Assembly: GCF_003318165.1 (NCBI RefSeq)
Contig: NZ_QOCB01000026.1
Coordinates: 1 to 34,155, forward strand
Direction: 5' to 3'
DNA from: Psychromonas sp. B3M02
GTDB taxonomy: Bacteria > Pseudomonadota > Gammaproteobacteria > Enterobacterales > Psychromonadaceae
DNA: 34,155 bases
The position numbers were made by a program, and so were the translations under genes. Shown piece by piece: positions 16,572 through 24,596 of this stretch. The notes below the pieces were generated by a model that was given only the letters and a program-made list of their open reading frames with translations, was not told where the DNA came from and made no database searches. Each line of letters starts with the position of its first letter. Positions within the stretch are counted from its first letter, which is position 1.

Positions 16572-18287
16572 GTGAAAAAAATATTAATTCCTATTGCGGT
16601 GATTGCCGCGGGTGCTTCTGCATACTTATACCAGCAGCAAGCCGAAAGTGATAATGTACTGAGTTACGTACCCGCTGATACGCCGTTTTTTACAGGTCAA
16701 TTAACACCGTTTCCTATTAAAGACTATATCGCTTCAGCACCTAACCTGATTGACCCGAAACACCCAATACATATCGAACCTTTATACGGTGAAGAGTCTC
16801 CTTCAATACACTTTTTAACCAATTTACTAAGCACCTATGAAGATAGCTTAAAAGATGCTGATTTACTGGCTAGTAACTTTGGTTTAGCAGATGAAATACG
16901 TGCTTATATGTATACTCTAGGCTTATTACCTGTACTCAAAGTAGAGGTTGCTAATCCACAAGCGATTTGGGACCTCTTAGACAAAAACGAACAAGAGACT
17001 GGCTTTACGCATACTGAAAGTGAATTAAAAGGGCTTAAATATCGAGTTTATCCAATGGTTGAAGATGACAAAGGTGAGCCAATTAACCTAATCATTGCAC
17101 AATCTAAAGGGATGTTAACAATCACCCTACAAAGTAGTTTTGTATCAGATGATTTACTGGCAATGGCATTAGGATTAAAAAAACCGAGCAAGTCGTTAGC
17201 TGATACACATATTCTCGAAGATATTATCCAACAACACCAGTTTACCGATAGCAGCGTAGGTTTTATTAACCACGTAGAGATCATCAAAGGTCTCACCAGC
17301 GAAGATGATAACCAATTAGCTAGGCAGCTAACAGAAATGACTAAAGATGAAGACACGGCCTTCCAATTGTTACACAGCGCAGCTTGTAAACAAGAGTTAC
17401 GCGGAATAGCACAAAATTGGCCTCGTACTGCTTTTGGTTACACACAAATGGACATCAACAAGGAACAGTCAACATTAGGCTTTGCAGCGGTACTTGAAAG
17501 TAAAAACCAACCAATCTTAAATGCACTAAAAACATTACGTGGTTATATCCCTAACTACACGCAAAACTTTGATGATAATGTCATCGCAACCTCAATTGGT
17601 TTAGATGTTAGTCAATTATCTAGTGCGTTAACCGATATTTGGGCGAACTTAAAAAACCCTCGTTTCCAATGCGAGCCGTTAGCAGATATTCAATATCAAA
17701 TAGATGCGAGTGGAGAATCATTAGCAATGTTAGGTATGGGATCAAGTATGGCTGCTGATGTGAAAGGTATTAGCAGTGCAATCTTTGATTATTCAGTATC
17801 ACAAAATAATGACCAGCCTCACTTAGAAAGTTTGGATGCATTATTGGCGGTTCATGTTAAAAATCCAGTTGCCTTGTTTAACTCGATTAAACTGTTTGTT
17901 CCTGACTTACAACAAATTGATTTGACTAATAATGGCCCAGCAGTATCACTTAATAAAGTAATACCTATTTCTGCACGATTAAACTTAGATCCTCAAATGG
18001 CGATTAAAGGTGACCACTTTGTTATCTACAATGGTAATAAAGGGTTACAAGAAGCTGAAAAGCTATCGCTCGAAACATTATCAGCAGAAGGCTTATACCA
18101 ACTATCCTTTGATACTAAGAAAATTTTAACACCAATCGCCGATGCCGTTGAACTAGCGGGTGAAATTATTCCTGAAGAAGCGATGTTCCTAAAAGATTAC
18201 GATACACGTATGAATATTAACGTTGATATCAATGACCAAGGCATTCGTTTAGATTCAACAATGAATCACAAAGCAGCAGAAGAATAA
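16572..18287 (+). CDS. Membrane-anchored periplasmic protein of unknown function
   Basis: I do not recognise this 571-residue protein with confidence. It begins VKKILIPIAVIAAGASAYLYQQQ, a short signal anchor, and the remainder is soluble and acidic, so it should sit in the periplasm tethered to the inner membrane. The mature part opens with LSYVPADTPFFTGQL, a pattern somewhat like the DUF3352 group, but this is only an impression. Two cysteines flank the region CEPLADIQYQ and the mid-section. I chose GTG at 16572 because GGAG (16560-16563) is well placed; a TTG ten codons upstream has no ribosome site. A clear terminator follows at 18319-18344. No functional link to neighbours is visible. Confidence 0.75.
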   Translation: MKKILIPIAVIAAGASAYLYQQQAESDNVLSYVPADTPFFTGQLTPFPIKDYIASAPNLIDPKHPIHIEPLYGEESPSIHFLTNLLSTYEDSLKDADLLASNFGLADEIRAYMYTLGLLPVLKVEVANPQAIWDLLDKNEQETGFTHTESELKGLKYRVYPMVEDDKGEPINLIIAQSKGMLTITLQSSFVSDDLLAMALGLKKPSKSLADTHILEDIIQQHQFTDSSVGFINHVEIIKGLTSEDDNQLARQLTEMTKDEDTAFQLLHSAACKQELRGIAQNWPRTAFGYTQMDINKEQSTLGFAAVLESKNQPILNALKTLRGYIPNYTQNFDDNVIATSIGLDVSQLSSALTDIWANLKNPRFQCEPLADIQYQIDASGESLAMLGMGSSMAADVKGISSAIFDYSVSQNNDQPHLESLDALLAVHVKNPVALFNSIKLFVPDLQQIDLTNNGPAVSLNKVIPISARLNLDPQMAIKGDHFVIYNGNKGLQEAEKLSLETLSAEGLYQLSFDTKKILTPIADAVELAGEIIPEEAMFLKDYDTRMNINVDINDQGIRLDSTMNHKAAEE

Positions 18288-18318
18288 GCGTTATTGATAA
18301 CACTTACCCCCCTCTTTT

Positions 18319-18344
18319 AAAAACTGGCTTCGGCCAGTTTTTTA
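18319..18344 (+). terminator. Terminator after the anchored unknown protein
   Basis: A 10-bp stem, AAAAACTGGC (18319-18328) with GCCAGTTTTT (18333-18342), has a TTCG loop and ends in a T-run. This is a textbook intrinsic terminator. Confidence 0.88.
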
Positions 18345-18347
18345 TTA

Positions 18348-18434
18348 ATACCAACCATTTACCTACATTTACACCTTAAACTAAACCATATTTTCCATAC
18401 AAAATTTAGCGCACTTATTTAATATAATGGCGAT
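18348..18434 (+). repeat. MITE-like repeat, internally deleted and worn copy 3
   Basis: This stretch keeps the left terminal ATACC fused directly to the right half of the repeat unit (AACCATTTAC...TTAAACTAAACCAT...AAAATTTAG...TTATTTAATA). It aligns over ~80 bp with the right half of copy 1 with many substitutions. The left half is missing, so it is an internal-deletion derivative. It lies just after the terminator at 18319-18344. Confidence 0.6.
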
Positions 18435-18475
18435 AACAACTTACTGAAATTAACTCGTCCCGTTCAATAATGTAA

Positions 18476-18503
18476 TTACACTCAGATTAAAATCGGTTAT
18501 TCT
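18476..18503 (+). promoter_or_regulatory. Possible promoter of the nucleobase permease
   Basis: TTACAC (18476-18481), a 16-nt spacer and TATTCT (18498-18503) give a moderate sigma70 match ~87 bp upstream of the permease start. This would leave a leader of ~80 nt containing the hairpin at 18543-18563. Confidence 0.3.
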
Positions 18504-18542
18504 ACGCGCTTACCAAAATTTACACTCAACTTTTAACTTTAT

Positions 18543-18563
18543 AGGTCTCACGGAACCAGACCT
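18543..18563 (+). promoter_or_regulatory. Leader hairpin before the nucleobase permease
   Basis: AGGTCT (18543-18548) pairs with AGACCT (18558-18563) around a 9-nt loop (CACGGAACC), ending 26 nt before the start codon. Because the gene carries a nucleobase transporter, a regulatory leader is plausible. The conserved core of the classical purine riboswitch is not present. Confidence 0.35.
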
Positions 18564-18589
18564 TCACACCAGCTAGTAACGGAAAAATT

Positions 18590-19885
18590 ATGTTAGAAAA
18601 ATTATTTAAACTGAGCGAAAACAACAGTAATGTGAAAACAGAAATTGTTGCAGGCTTCACCACCTTCTTAACCATGGCTTACATCATCTTTGTTAACCCA
18701 TCAATGCTATCTGCTACAGGAATGGATTCAGGGGCAGTATTTGTAGCAACTTGTTTGGCTGCTGCAGTAGGTTGTTTCATTATGGGGTTATACGCAAACT
18801 ATCCGGTTGCTTTAGCACCAGGTATGGGCTTAAACGCATTCTTCTCTTATGTAGTAGTACTACACATGGGATACAGCTGGGAAGTGGCACTAGGTGCTGT
18901 ATTCTTATCGGGTGTTTGTTTTACTTTACTTAGTTTGTTCAAAATTCGTGAGTGGATCATTAACTCAATTCCATTACCGATGCGTAAAGGGATTGCAGCG
19001 GGCATCGGTTTATTCCTAGCATTAATTGCCTTAAAGAACGCCGGTATTGTAGTCGGTAATCCTGCAACCATAGTCGGTTTAGGTGACATTACAGCACTAC
19101 CAGCGGCGCTAGCTTCTTTAGCGTTTATTGCAACGATCGCACTCGCTCACTTCCGCGTTAAAGGTGGGGTCATGATTGCTATTTTATTAGTGACTATCAT
19201 TGGCCTTATTATGGGTGATGTGCAATATGCAGGTATTGTTTCTATGCCACCAAGTGTTGCTCCAACCTTTATGCAAATGGATATCGCAGGTGCACTAAAC
19301 GTAGGTATGATCAGCATCGTATTTGCTTTTCTGTTTGTTGACCTATTTGATACATCAGGTACCTTAATCGCCGTAGCAGATAAAGCAAAACTACTTGATA
19401 AAGACGGTAACCTACCACGTTTAAACCGTGCGTTATTAGCCGATAGTGGTGCGTCAATGGCTGGTTCTGTTTTAGGAACATCAACTACAACAAGTTATAT
19501 TGAAAGTGTTGCAGGTGTTGCTGAAGGTGGCCGTACGGGCTTAACGGCTGTAGTCGTTGGTGTATTGTTCCTATTGGCATTATTCTTTGCACCATTAGCA
19601 GGTATGGTACCCGCTTACGCAACTGCTGGGGCGCTTCTATACGTTGCAGTATTGATGGTTGGTGGCCTTAAGAGCATCAACTGGGATGATATTACTGAAG
19701 CTGCACCGGTAGTGATTATTGCGATCATGATGCCACTCACCTTCTCAATTGCTAACGGTATCTCAATTGGTTTCATTGCTTATGCAGCGATCAAAATTGC
19801 AAGCGGTAAAGCAAAAGACTTAAGCATGAGCGTGTGGTTCCTAGCTATCTTATTCTTAGTTAAGCTAATTTTCTTCCCAGGTTAA
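18590..19885 (+). CDS. NCS2/AzgA-type adenine or guanine/hypoxanthine permease
   Basis: This 431-residue protein is a proton-driven inner-membrane nucleobase uptake carrier with 12-14 hydrophobic helices. Family hallmarks are EIVAGFTTFLTMAYIIFVNP, the LAPGMGLNAFF loop, DLFDTSGTLIAVADKA and GTSTTTSYIESVAGVAEGGRTG. From memory these match the E. coli AdeP/AdeQ/GhxP/GhxQ group, closest to AdeP in wording, but adenine versus guanine/hypoxanthine cannot be fixed from motifs alone. The start ATG follows ACGGA at good spacing. It stands alone between two terminators, with a leader hairpin. It is the only purine-uptake gene here; ppnN upstream releases bases, so a salvage theme is conceivable. Confidence 0.9.
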   Translation: MLEKLFKLSENNSNVKTEIVAGFTTFLTMAYIIFVNPSMLSATGMDSGAVFVATCLAAAVGCFIMGLYANYPVALAPGMGLNAFFSYVVVLHMGYSWEVALGAVFLSGVCFTLLSLFKIREWIINSIPLPMRKGIAAGIGLFLALIALKNAGIVVGNPATIVGLGDITALPAALASLAFIATIALAHFRVKGGVMIAILLVTIIGLIMGDVQYAGIVSMPPSVAPTFMQMDIAGALNVGMISIVFAFLFVDLFDTSGTLIAVADKAKLLDKDGNLPRLNRALLADSGASMAGSVLGTSTTTSYIESVAGVAEGGRTGLTAVVVGVLFLLALFFAPLAGMVPAYATAGALLYVAVLMVGGLKSINWDDITEAAPVVIIAIMMPLTFSIANGISIGFIAYAAIKIASGKAKDLSMSVWFLAILFLVKLIFFPG

Positions 19886-19921
19886 ACATTTAACATTCAC
19901 TTACTAAATGTTTTGCAGATT

Positions 19922-19962
19922 AAAATGCCCGATTTTATCAATGATAAAATCGGGCATTTTTG
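19922..19962. terminator. Bidirectional terminator between convergent genes
   Basis: A perfect 18-bp stem (19922-19939 with 19943-19960) with a 3-nt loop has A-runs on one side and T-runs on the other. It can therefore stop both the permease (plus) and the dehydrogenase (minus). Confidence 0.92.
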
Positions 19963-19975
19963 GGTTTGGCTTTAA

Positions 19976-20902
19976 TTAGCTTAAAAATGTGCGGATATTG
20001 CCAGCAACCTTTTCAATTAAACAAGCACGAGCTTCAACACTTGCCCAAGCTGTATGTGGCGTAACAACTAATCGATGAGCTGCTTTGACAGAAAGATAAG
20101 GGTGGTCAACAAGCATCGGCTCTACCGCTAATACATCAGTACCATGATAAAGGTCCTGGGTATCTAAAGCAGTGGCCATCGCTTGTTCATCAATAATGCC
20201 GCCTCGCCCTAAATTTAATATAATGGCACCAGGCTTTAATTGTTTTAACTCCTCTGCACCAATCAAGTTTTCTGTTTGCGCATTAAGTGGCGCATGAATA
20301 GAGATCACATCACATTCGCTTAATAGTGTTTTTAAATCTACCTGCGGAATATTCTGTTGGCTATTTTTACCCGATGTTGAGTAATAACAAACCTCACAAC
20401 CAAAGGCACCAGCTAGTTGAGCAACACGCTGGCCAATCTCGCCCATTGCTATCACTCCCCAACGCTTTCCCTTTATTTCAAAGAAAGGACGTTCAATATG
20501 AGTAAATACAGAGCTGCCGCACCATTTTTTATCTGCGATATATTGGTCATAATAACGGCTTTGATGTAACAGTTGGAATAACAGAGAGAAAGTCGCTTGG
20601 CTGACACTTTCCGTAGAATATCCAGAGACATTTTTAACTTCGACCCCTGCTTTTTTCGCAGCCTCTAAATCAACATTATTAGTCCCTGTTGCAGAGATAC
20701 AAATAAGTTTCAATTGTGGATTCTCAGCCATATGTTGTGCAGTGATCACCACCTTGTTAGTAATGATCACCTCTTGCCCTACTAACCTCTTGGCGGTTTG
20801 TTGGGCATCGGTTGTTTGATAAACCGTTAACTCCCCTAATGTATCAAATACAGATAAATCACTATCACCGAGAGTGAGTGCATCTAATAAAACAATTTTC
20901 AT
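19976..20902 (-). CDS. D-2-hydroxyacid dehydrogenase
   Basis: This 308-residue cytoplasmic enzyme of the glycerate/hydroxypyruvate reductase family oxidises a D-2-hydroxyacid or reduces a 2-keto acid with NAD(P). The catalytic triad is visible: R233 in LGRGGIID, E261 in AVEPM and H283 in TPHTAW. The nucleotide loop reads AMGEIG (152-157) where most relatives have GLGxIG, so the first glycine is replaced. The position that is normally an aspartate after the second strand is in YYSTSGKN, without an acid, which may favour NADP over NAD. AAGGA just upstream supports the ATG. It is a single gene. The exact substrate is not predictable. Confidence 0.88.
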   Translation of the reverse strand: MKIVLLDALTLGDSDLSVFDTLGELTVYQTTDAQQTAKRLVGQEVIITNKVVITAQHMAENPQLKLICISATGTNNVDLEAAKKAGVEVKNVSGYSTESVSQATFSLLFQLLHQSRYYDQYIADKKWCGSSVFTHIERPFFEIKGKRWGVIAMGEIGQRVAQLAGAFGCEVCYYSTSGKNSQQNIPQVDLKTLLSECDVISIHAPLNAQTENLIGAEELKQLKPGAIILNLGRGGIIDEQAMATALDTQDLYHGTDVLAVEPMLVDHPYLSVKAAHRLVVTPHTAWASVEARACLIEKVAGNIRTFLS

Positions 20903-21044
20903 TTCAGTTCCTTAATTCGACGGTTGTTACAGTAATGACCATTTTGATTTTGAAAAAATGAAGGATAATAGATATACAGGTTTTTATGAGGGAAGTAAAA
21001 ATGAACAGGATCGCTAAGGTAATCAGGAGAGGAACAAAAGTAAC

Positions 21045-21074
21045 ATTGAGTAGCAACGCTAGTTACTACTCAAT
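21045..21074 (-). terminator. Terminator of the COG2509-type flavoprotein
   Basis: ATTGAGTAG (21045-21053) and CTACTCAAT (21066-21074) form a 9-bp stem, extended inward by AAC/GTT. On the minus strand it is followed by GTTACTTTTG. It lies 12 bp past the flavoprotein stop codon. Confidence 0.65.
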
Positions 21075-21086
21075 CTATATATTTGC

Positions 21087-22715
21087 TCAGTCAGTCAGGT
21101 CCGCTAACATTTTTAATGCAACAGCTTCCGCAATTTTAATACCATCAATACCAGCAGATAAAATACCACCTGCATATCCAGCACCTTCACCACCTGGGTA
21201 TAAACCTTGTGTGTTTAAGCTTTGGAAATCAGCACCGCGCTTGATTTGTACAGGTGATGAGGTACGGGTTTCGACACCTGTTAACATTGCATCTTTACTA
21301 TCAAAGCCACGAATTTTCTTAGCAAAAGCTGGTAACGCTTCACGAATCGCATCAATAGCAAACTCAGGTAATGCCTCACTTAAATCGGTCATTTTCACAT
21401 TAGGTTTGTATGACGGTTCAACATTCTCAAAAGGCTTACCTTTTCCAGCCGCTAAGAAGTCACCCACCATCTGTGCAGGCGCATCATAATTACTGCCGCC
21501 CATCACATAAGCATGACGTTCTAGTTTACGCTGTAAAGCCACACCCTGTAGTGGATCGTTATTAAAGTCCTCCGGAGAAATCCCTACCACAATCGCACTA
21601 TTTGCATTACGCTCACTACGTGAATATTGACTCATACCATTGGTCACGACGGCATGTTCTTCCGAGGTTGCTGCAACCACAACACCACCCGGACACATAC
21701 AGAAGCTATACACGCTACGGCCATTTTTACAGTGATGTACTAGTTTGTAATCCGCAGCACCAAGAATAGGATGGCCCGCATTAATACCAAAGCGCGCTTG
21801 GTCAATCATCTCCTGTTTATGCTCAATTCGGAAACCGATAGAGAATGATTGAGCCTCCATGTAAACCCCTTTATCGTGCAACATTTGGAAAGTATCACGA
21901 GCACTGTGCCCCACCGCAGCCACTACATAACGAGAGTTAATCACTTCCCCGTTATGTAAAGTCACACCAGTCACTTGCTTATTGTCGCCCTGTACTTCCA
22001 TATTGATCTCTTCAACACGTGTTTCAAAACGAATTTCACCGCCCAATTCGATTATCTTACGACGCATTTTCTCGACCATTGTCACTAATTTGTAAGTACC
22101 GATATGTGGTTTACTGACATAAATAATCTCAGCTGGTGCACCGGCAGCAACAAATTCTTGTTTAACTTTTAAGCCTTTGAAACCCGGATCTTTCACTTGG
22201 CTATATAATTTACCATCGGAGAATGTTCCCGCACCACCTTCACCAAATTGTACATTTGATTCAGTATTTAATTCACTAGTACGCCAAAAACGGAAGGTAT
22301 CTTTAGCACGTTCATGAACAGATTTTCCACGTTCAAGTACAATCGGCTTAAAGCCCATTTGCGCTAAGATCAACGCCACAAACAAGCCACAAGGCCCCAT
22401 CCCAATTACAATTGGACGCTCTTGTAAGTTTGCTGGTGCAGATGCTACATATTGGTAATCGGTATTAGGTGAAATACGGACATTTTGATCTGTTGAAAAA
22501 TCGGCTAATAATGCCGTTTCATCAACATCGATTAAAGTAATATCCAAGGTGTAAATTAAGGTAATTTGATTCTTTTTACGGGCATCATAGCCACGTTTAA
22601 AAACATGAATATTCACCAACTGTTGCTCAGTAATATTGAGCTTTGTTAATACGAACTGCTGTAAAGCACTTTCATTGTGATCCAGCGGTAATTTAACTTG
22701 GTTGAGACGTATCAT
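21087..22715 (-). CDS. NAD(P)/FAD-dependent oxidoreductase (COG2509 type)
   Basis: This 542-residue flavoprotein has an N-terminal ~95-residue extension containing the RGYDARKK stretch. A FAD-binding Rossmann fold follows (PIVIGMGPCGLFVALILAQMG, ~101-121, then an acidic VLERG). The glycine-rich NVQFGEGGAGTFSDGKLYS, the VYSFCMCPGGVVVAATSE segment and the C-terminal GLYPGGEGAGYAGGILSAGIDG finish the FAD site. The family is widespread but has no established substrate; it is annotated only as an uncharacterised FAD-dependent dehydrogenase. The whole length is intact and there is a terminator on its downstream side. The long plus-strand reading frame opposite its 3' end is judged spurious. Confidence 0.88.
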   Translation of the reverse strand: MIRLNQVKLPLDHNESALQQFVLTKLNITEQQLVNIHVFKRGYDARKKNQITLIYTLDITLIDVDETALLADFSTDQNVRISPNTDYQYVASAPANLQERPIVIGMGPCGLFVALILAQMGFKPIVLERGKSVHERAKDTFRFWRTSELNTESNVQFGEGGAGTFSDGKLYSQVKDPGFKGLKVKQEFVAAGAPAEIIYVSKPHIGTYKLVTMVEKMRRKIIELGGEIRFETRVEEINMEVQGDNKQVTGVTLHNGEVINSRYVVAAVGHSARDTFQMLHDKGVYMEAQSFSIGFRIEHKQEMIDQARFGINAGHPILGAADYKLVHHCKNGRSVYSFCMCPGGVVVAATSEEHAVVTNGMSQYSRSERNANSAIVVGISPEDFNNDPLQGVALQRKLERHAYVMGGSNYDAPAQMVGDFLAAGKGKPFENVEPSYKPNVKMTDLSEALPEFAIDAIREALPAFAKKIRGFDSKDAMLTGVETRTSSPVQIKRGADFQSLNTQGLYPGGEGAGYAGGILSAGIDGIKIAEAVALKMLADLTD

Positions 22716-22837
22716 GATTCACCTAACATTGAGCATAAAAAATAAGCGCGTAGTTTACGTGATCTGTTTAAAAAATGTAATCGCAGAAACCGATTAAATA
22801 GGATTAGTTTAGTCCTATTATGACAGTTACTGATACA

Positions 22838-23035
22838 TCAATGTGTTTGTTTATGAATAGAGATAGGAATAGTTGCTGCGGCGGTTTGTAAACGCTTCGA
22901 GCAACTGGTCAAACAGACCTTAGAAACGGTTTGTTTTGACTCCGCAGTAAGGCAACGAAAATCAGCAGCGCAAAGTACACCTAGCTCAAATAGTTCCATT
23001 AGCTTTTCTTTATCGATTTCGATTTGAATAGACAT
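22838..23035 (-). CDS. Small Cys-rich protein of unknown function
   Basis: This 65-residue protein starts MSIQIEIDKEKLMELFELG. I prefer the ATG at 23035 because GGAG (23046-23049) is placed 9 nt before it; an ATG 16 codons earlier lacks a good site. It has four cysteines in two pairs, CAADFRC and CLTSC, with an amphipathic helix before each, which suggests metal or Fe-S binding or a disulfide hairpin. It has no signal peptide. It does not match the Cys pattern of bacterioferritin-associated ferredoxin. A Fur-box-like palindrome lies ~106 bp upstream, between this gene and divergent sfsA, so iron control is a fair guess. The C-terminal ~15 residues are less conserved-looking. Confidence 0.6.
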   Translation of the reverse strand: MSIQIEIDKEKLMELFELGVLCAADFRCLTAESKQTVSKVCLTSCSKRLQTAAATIPISIHKQTH

Positions 23036-23140
23036 TATAAATAACTCCATGTTATCCGTTGTTTGAACCACAATAATACGCATTACTTACTCATTGTAAT
23101 CGGTATAATATCTTGTGCTGATAGATTAAAACTATTACAT

Positions 23141-23159
23141 GGTAATGATTATCATTTAA
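23141..23159. promoter_or_regulatory. Fur-box-like palindrome
   Basis: GGTAATGATTATCATTTAA matches the 19-bp Fur consensus GATAATGATWATCATTATC at 15 of 19 positions when the central base is allowed as W, and it keeps the core AATGATTATCATT intact. It lies between the start codons of the small Cys-rich gene (minus) and sfsA (plus). Which of the two it controls is not clear, because I cannot place a confident promoter here. Confidence 0.6.
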
Positions 23160-23213
23160 ATAGTAAATAGATAATCACAAACTTGTTACTAAACTGTTAG
23201 GAAAAAGACAATC

Positions 23214-23906
23214 ATGTTATTTAATACGCCCCTGCAAAAGGCGACCTTGATCAAACGTTACAAACGATTTTTAGCGGATGTCACCTTAACAGATGGGTCT
23301 GAAACCACTATTTATTGCGCTAACACAGGTGCAATGACAGGTTGTGGTGATACCGGCGATACCATTTTTTACAGCACCTCGGACAATAAAAAACGTAAAT
23401 ATCAATACACCTGGGAATTTACTTTAACTACTGATCAACATCTTATCTGCGTGAATACCGCTAAAGCGAATGCATTAGTAGCGGAAGCAATCAAGCAAAA
23501 TCAGATTCCAGCACTGTGCGGTTATCAAGATTGCCAAGCAGAAGTTAAATATGGAGAGGAAAACAGCCGTATCGACTTCCTTTTAACACAAAAAAATAAA
23601 CCAAACTGTTATGTAGAAGTAAAAAGTTGCACTTTACTGGATGAACGTGTTCAACCTGGAGATGGTTATTTCCCCGACGCAGTAACTACACGAGGTCAAA
23701 AACATCTACGTGAATTAATAGAGATGAAACATCAAGGGCACCGTAGTGTTTTATTATTTGCAGTATTACATTCGGGAATTAAAAACGTCCAGCCAGCAAG
23801 CTTTATAGATAAGAAATACGCAGCCCTATTTGAACAAGCCAAAGCAGAAGGTGTTGAGGTTGTCTGTTACTTCCCTAATTTACATCAATATATAGATGTT
23901 CAATAA
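23214..23906 (+). CDS. sfsA: Sugar fermentation stimulation protein / DNA-RNA nuclease SfsA
   Basis: This 230-residue protein is collinear with E. coli SfsA. An N-terminal OB-like part ([30 protein letters not shown]) is followed by a nuclease-fold domain with RIDFLLTQ, the YVEVKSCTL motif (catalytic E and K) and [17 protein letters not shown]. coli SfsA was first described as a maltose-gene regulator that binds DNA, and members have been reported to cut nucleic acids. AGGA in GTTAGGAAAAAG precedes the ATG. It is cytoplasmic and a single gene. The usual downstream partner dksA is absent here; a peroxiredoxin gene converges instead. Confidence 0.94.
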   Translation: MLFNTPLQKATLIKRYKRFLADVTLTDGSETTIYCANTGAMTGCGDTGDTIFYSTSDNKKRKYQYTWEFTLTTDQHLICVNTAKANALVAEAIKQNQIPALCGYQDCQAEVKYGEENSRIDFLLTQKNKPNCYVEVKSCTLLDERVQPGDGYFPDAVTTRGQKHLRELIEMKHQGHRSVLLFAVLHSGIKNVQPASFIDKKYAALFEQAKAEGVEVVCYFPNLHQYIDVQ

Positions 23907-23940
23907 AACGAATCTGAAAGGGATCAACACGGTTCAATAA

Positions 23941-23978
23941 TCATGCTGCAAGTTTACACAAGCAGCATGAACTTTTAA
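23941..23978. terminator. Terminator between sfsA and the peroxiredoxin
   Basis: TCATGCTGC (23941-23949) pairs with GCAGCATGA (23962-23970) around a 12-nt loop, followed by ACTTTTAATTC. It serves sfsA and possibly the convergent gene too. Confidence 0.7.
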
Positions 23979-23980
23979 TT

Positions 23981-24454
23981 CTATAAAGCCGCTAAAATTG
24001 TTTCGGCTTTACTGGCTTCAAATTCACCCGCTTCTTCAACATTTAAAGCTGTCACAACACCATCTTCAATAATCATTGCATAACGCTGTGAGCGAACGCC
24101 ACCAAATCCAGCTGTATCTTTATCTAAACCTAGTGCTTTTGTGAAGCTAGCATCGCCGTCACCTAACATTAACAATTCAGATGCATTTTGTGCTTCACCC
24201 CATGCCTTCATTACAAACGCATCATTAACGGCTATACAAGCAATTAAATCTACACCTTTTGCTTTCAGCTTATCAGCAAGTACTACATAACCTGGTAAAT
24301 GTGCTTCTGAACAAGTTGGTGTAAATGCTCCGGGAACAGCGAATAACACGACTTTTTTAGCAGAAAATAACTCATTAACATCATGAGATTGCATGCCATC
24401 AGCGGTTAATTGGCTTACGTTTGCTGCTGGTAATTTTTGACCGACTTGAATCAT
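23981..24454 (-). CDS. Peroxiredoxin of the Prx5 family
   Basis: This 157-residue thiol peroxidase removes H2O2 and alkyl hydroperoxides. The peroxidatic cysteine is C48 in PGAFTPTCSEAHLPGY, with the TxxC motif. C73 matches the middle cysteine of human PRDX5, but the C-terminal resolving cysteine of that protein is missing, so a one-Cys type recycled by glutathione/glutaredoxin is likely. There is no fused glutaredoxin domain, unlike the hybrid Prx5 of Haemophilus. I chose ATG at 24454 because AAGGA (24462-24466 on the minus strand) is well placed and relatives start MIQVGxKLP. The 12-codon upstream extension is unlikely. Cytoplasmic. Confidence 0.9.
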   Translation of the reverse strand: MIQVGQKLPAANVSQLTADGMQSHDVNELFSAKKVVLFAVPGAFTPTCSEAHLPGYVVLADKLKAKGVDLIACIAVNDAFVMKAWGEAQNASELLMLGDGDASFTKALGLDKDTAGFGGVRSQRYAMIIEDGVVTALNVEEAGEFEASKAETILAAL

Positions 24455-24596
24455 AATTTTGTCCTTGTATGGAGAAAGTAACCCATCCATTCAATATTAT
24501 AAATAGATGGGCTGGGCGAATCTTAGTTTAGCCCTAAACTCCAATAGCAGACAATGACTAAAGTAACGGATATGATAAAATAAGGCTTAAACAAGC

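Noticed and set aside
18435-18589. Purine riboswitch before the nucleobase permease
   Set aside because: The expected three-way-junction core sequence is absent; only a simple 6-bp hairpin is present.
20986-21489. Plus-strand reading frame of 167 codons
   Set aside because: It runs antisense to the 3' end of the intact COG2509-type flavoprotein and crosses that gene's terminator hairpin; its sequence is a shadow of the real gene.
22838-23035. Small Cys-rich protein as bacterioferritin-associated ferredoxin
   Set aside because: Its CX5C and CX3C spacing does not match the CxC...CxxC pattern of that family.
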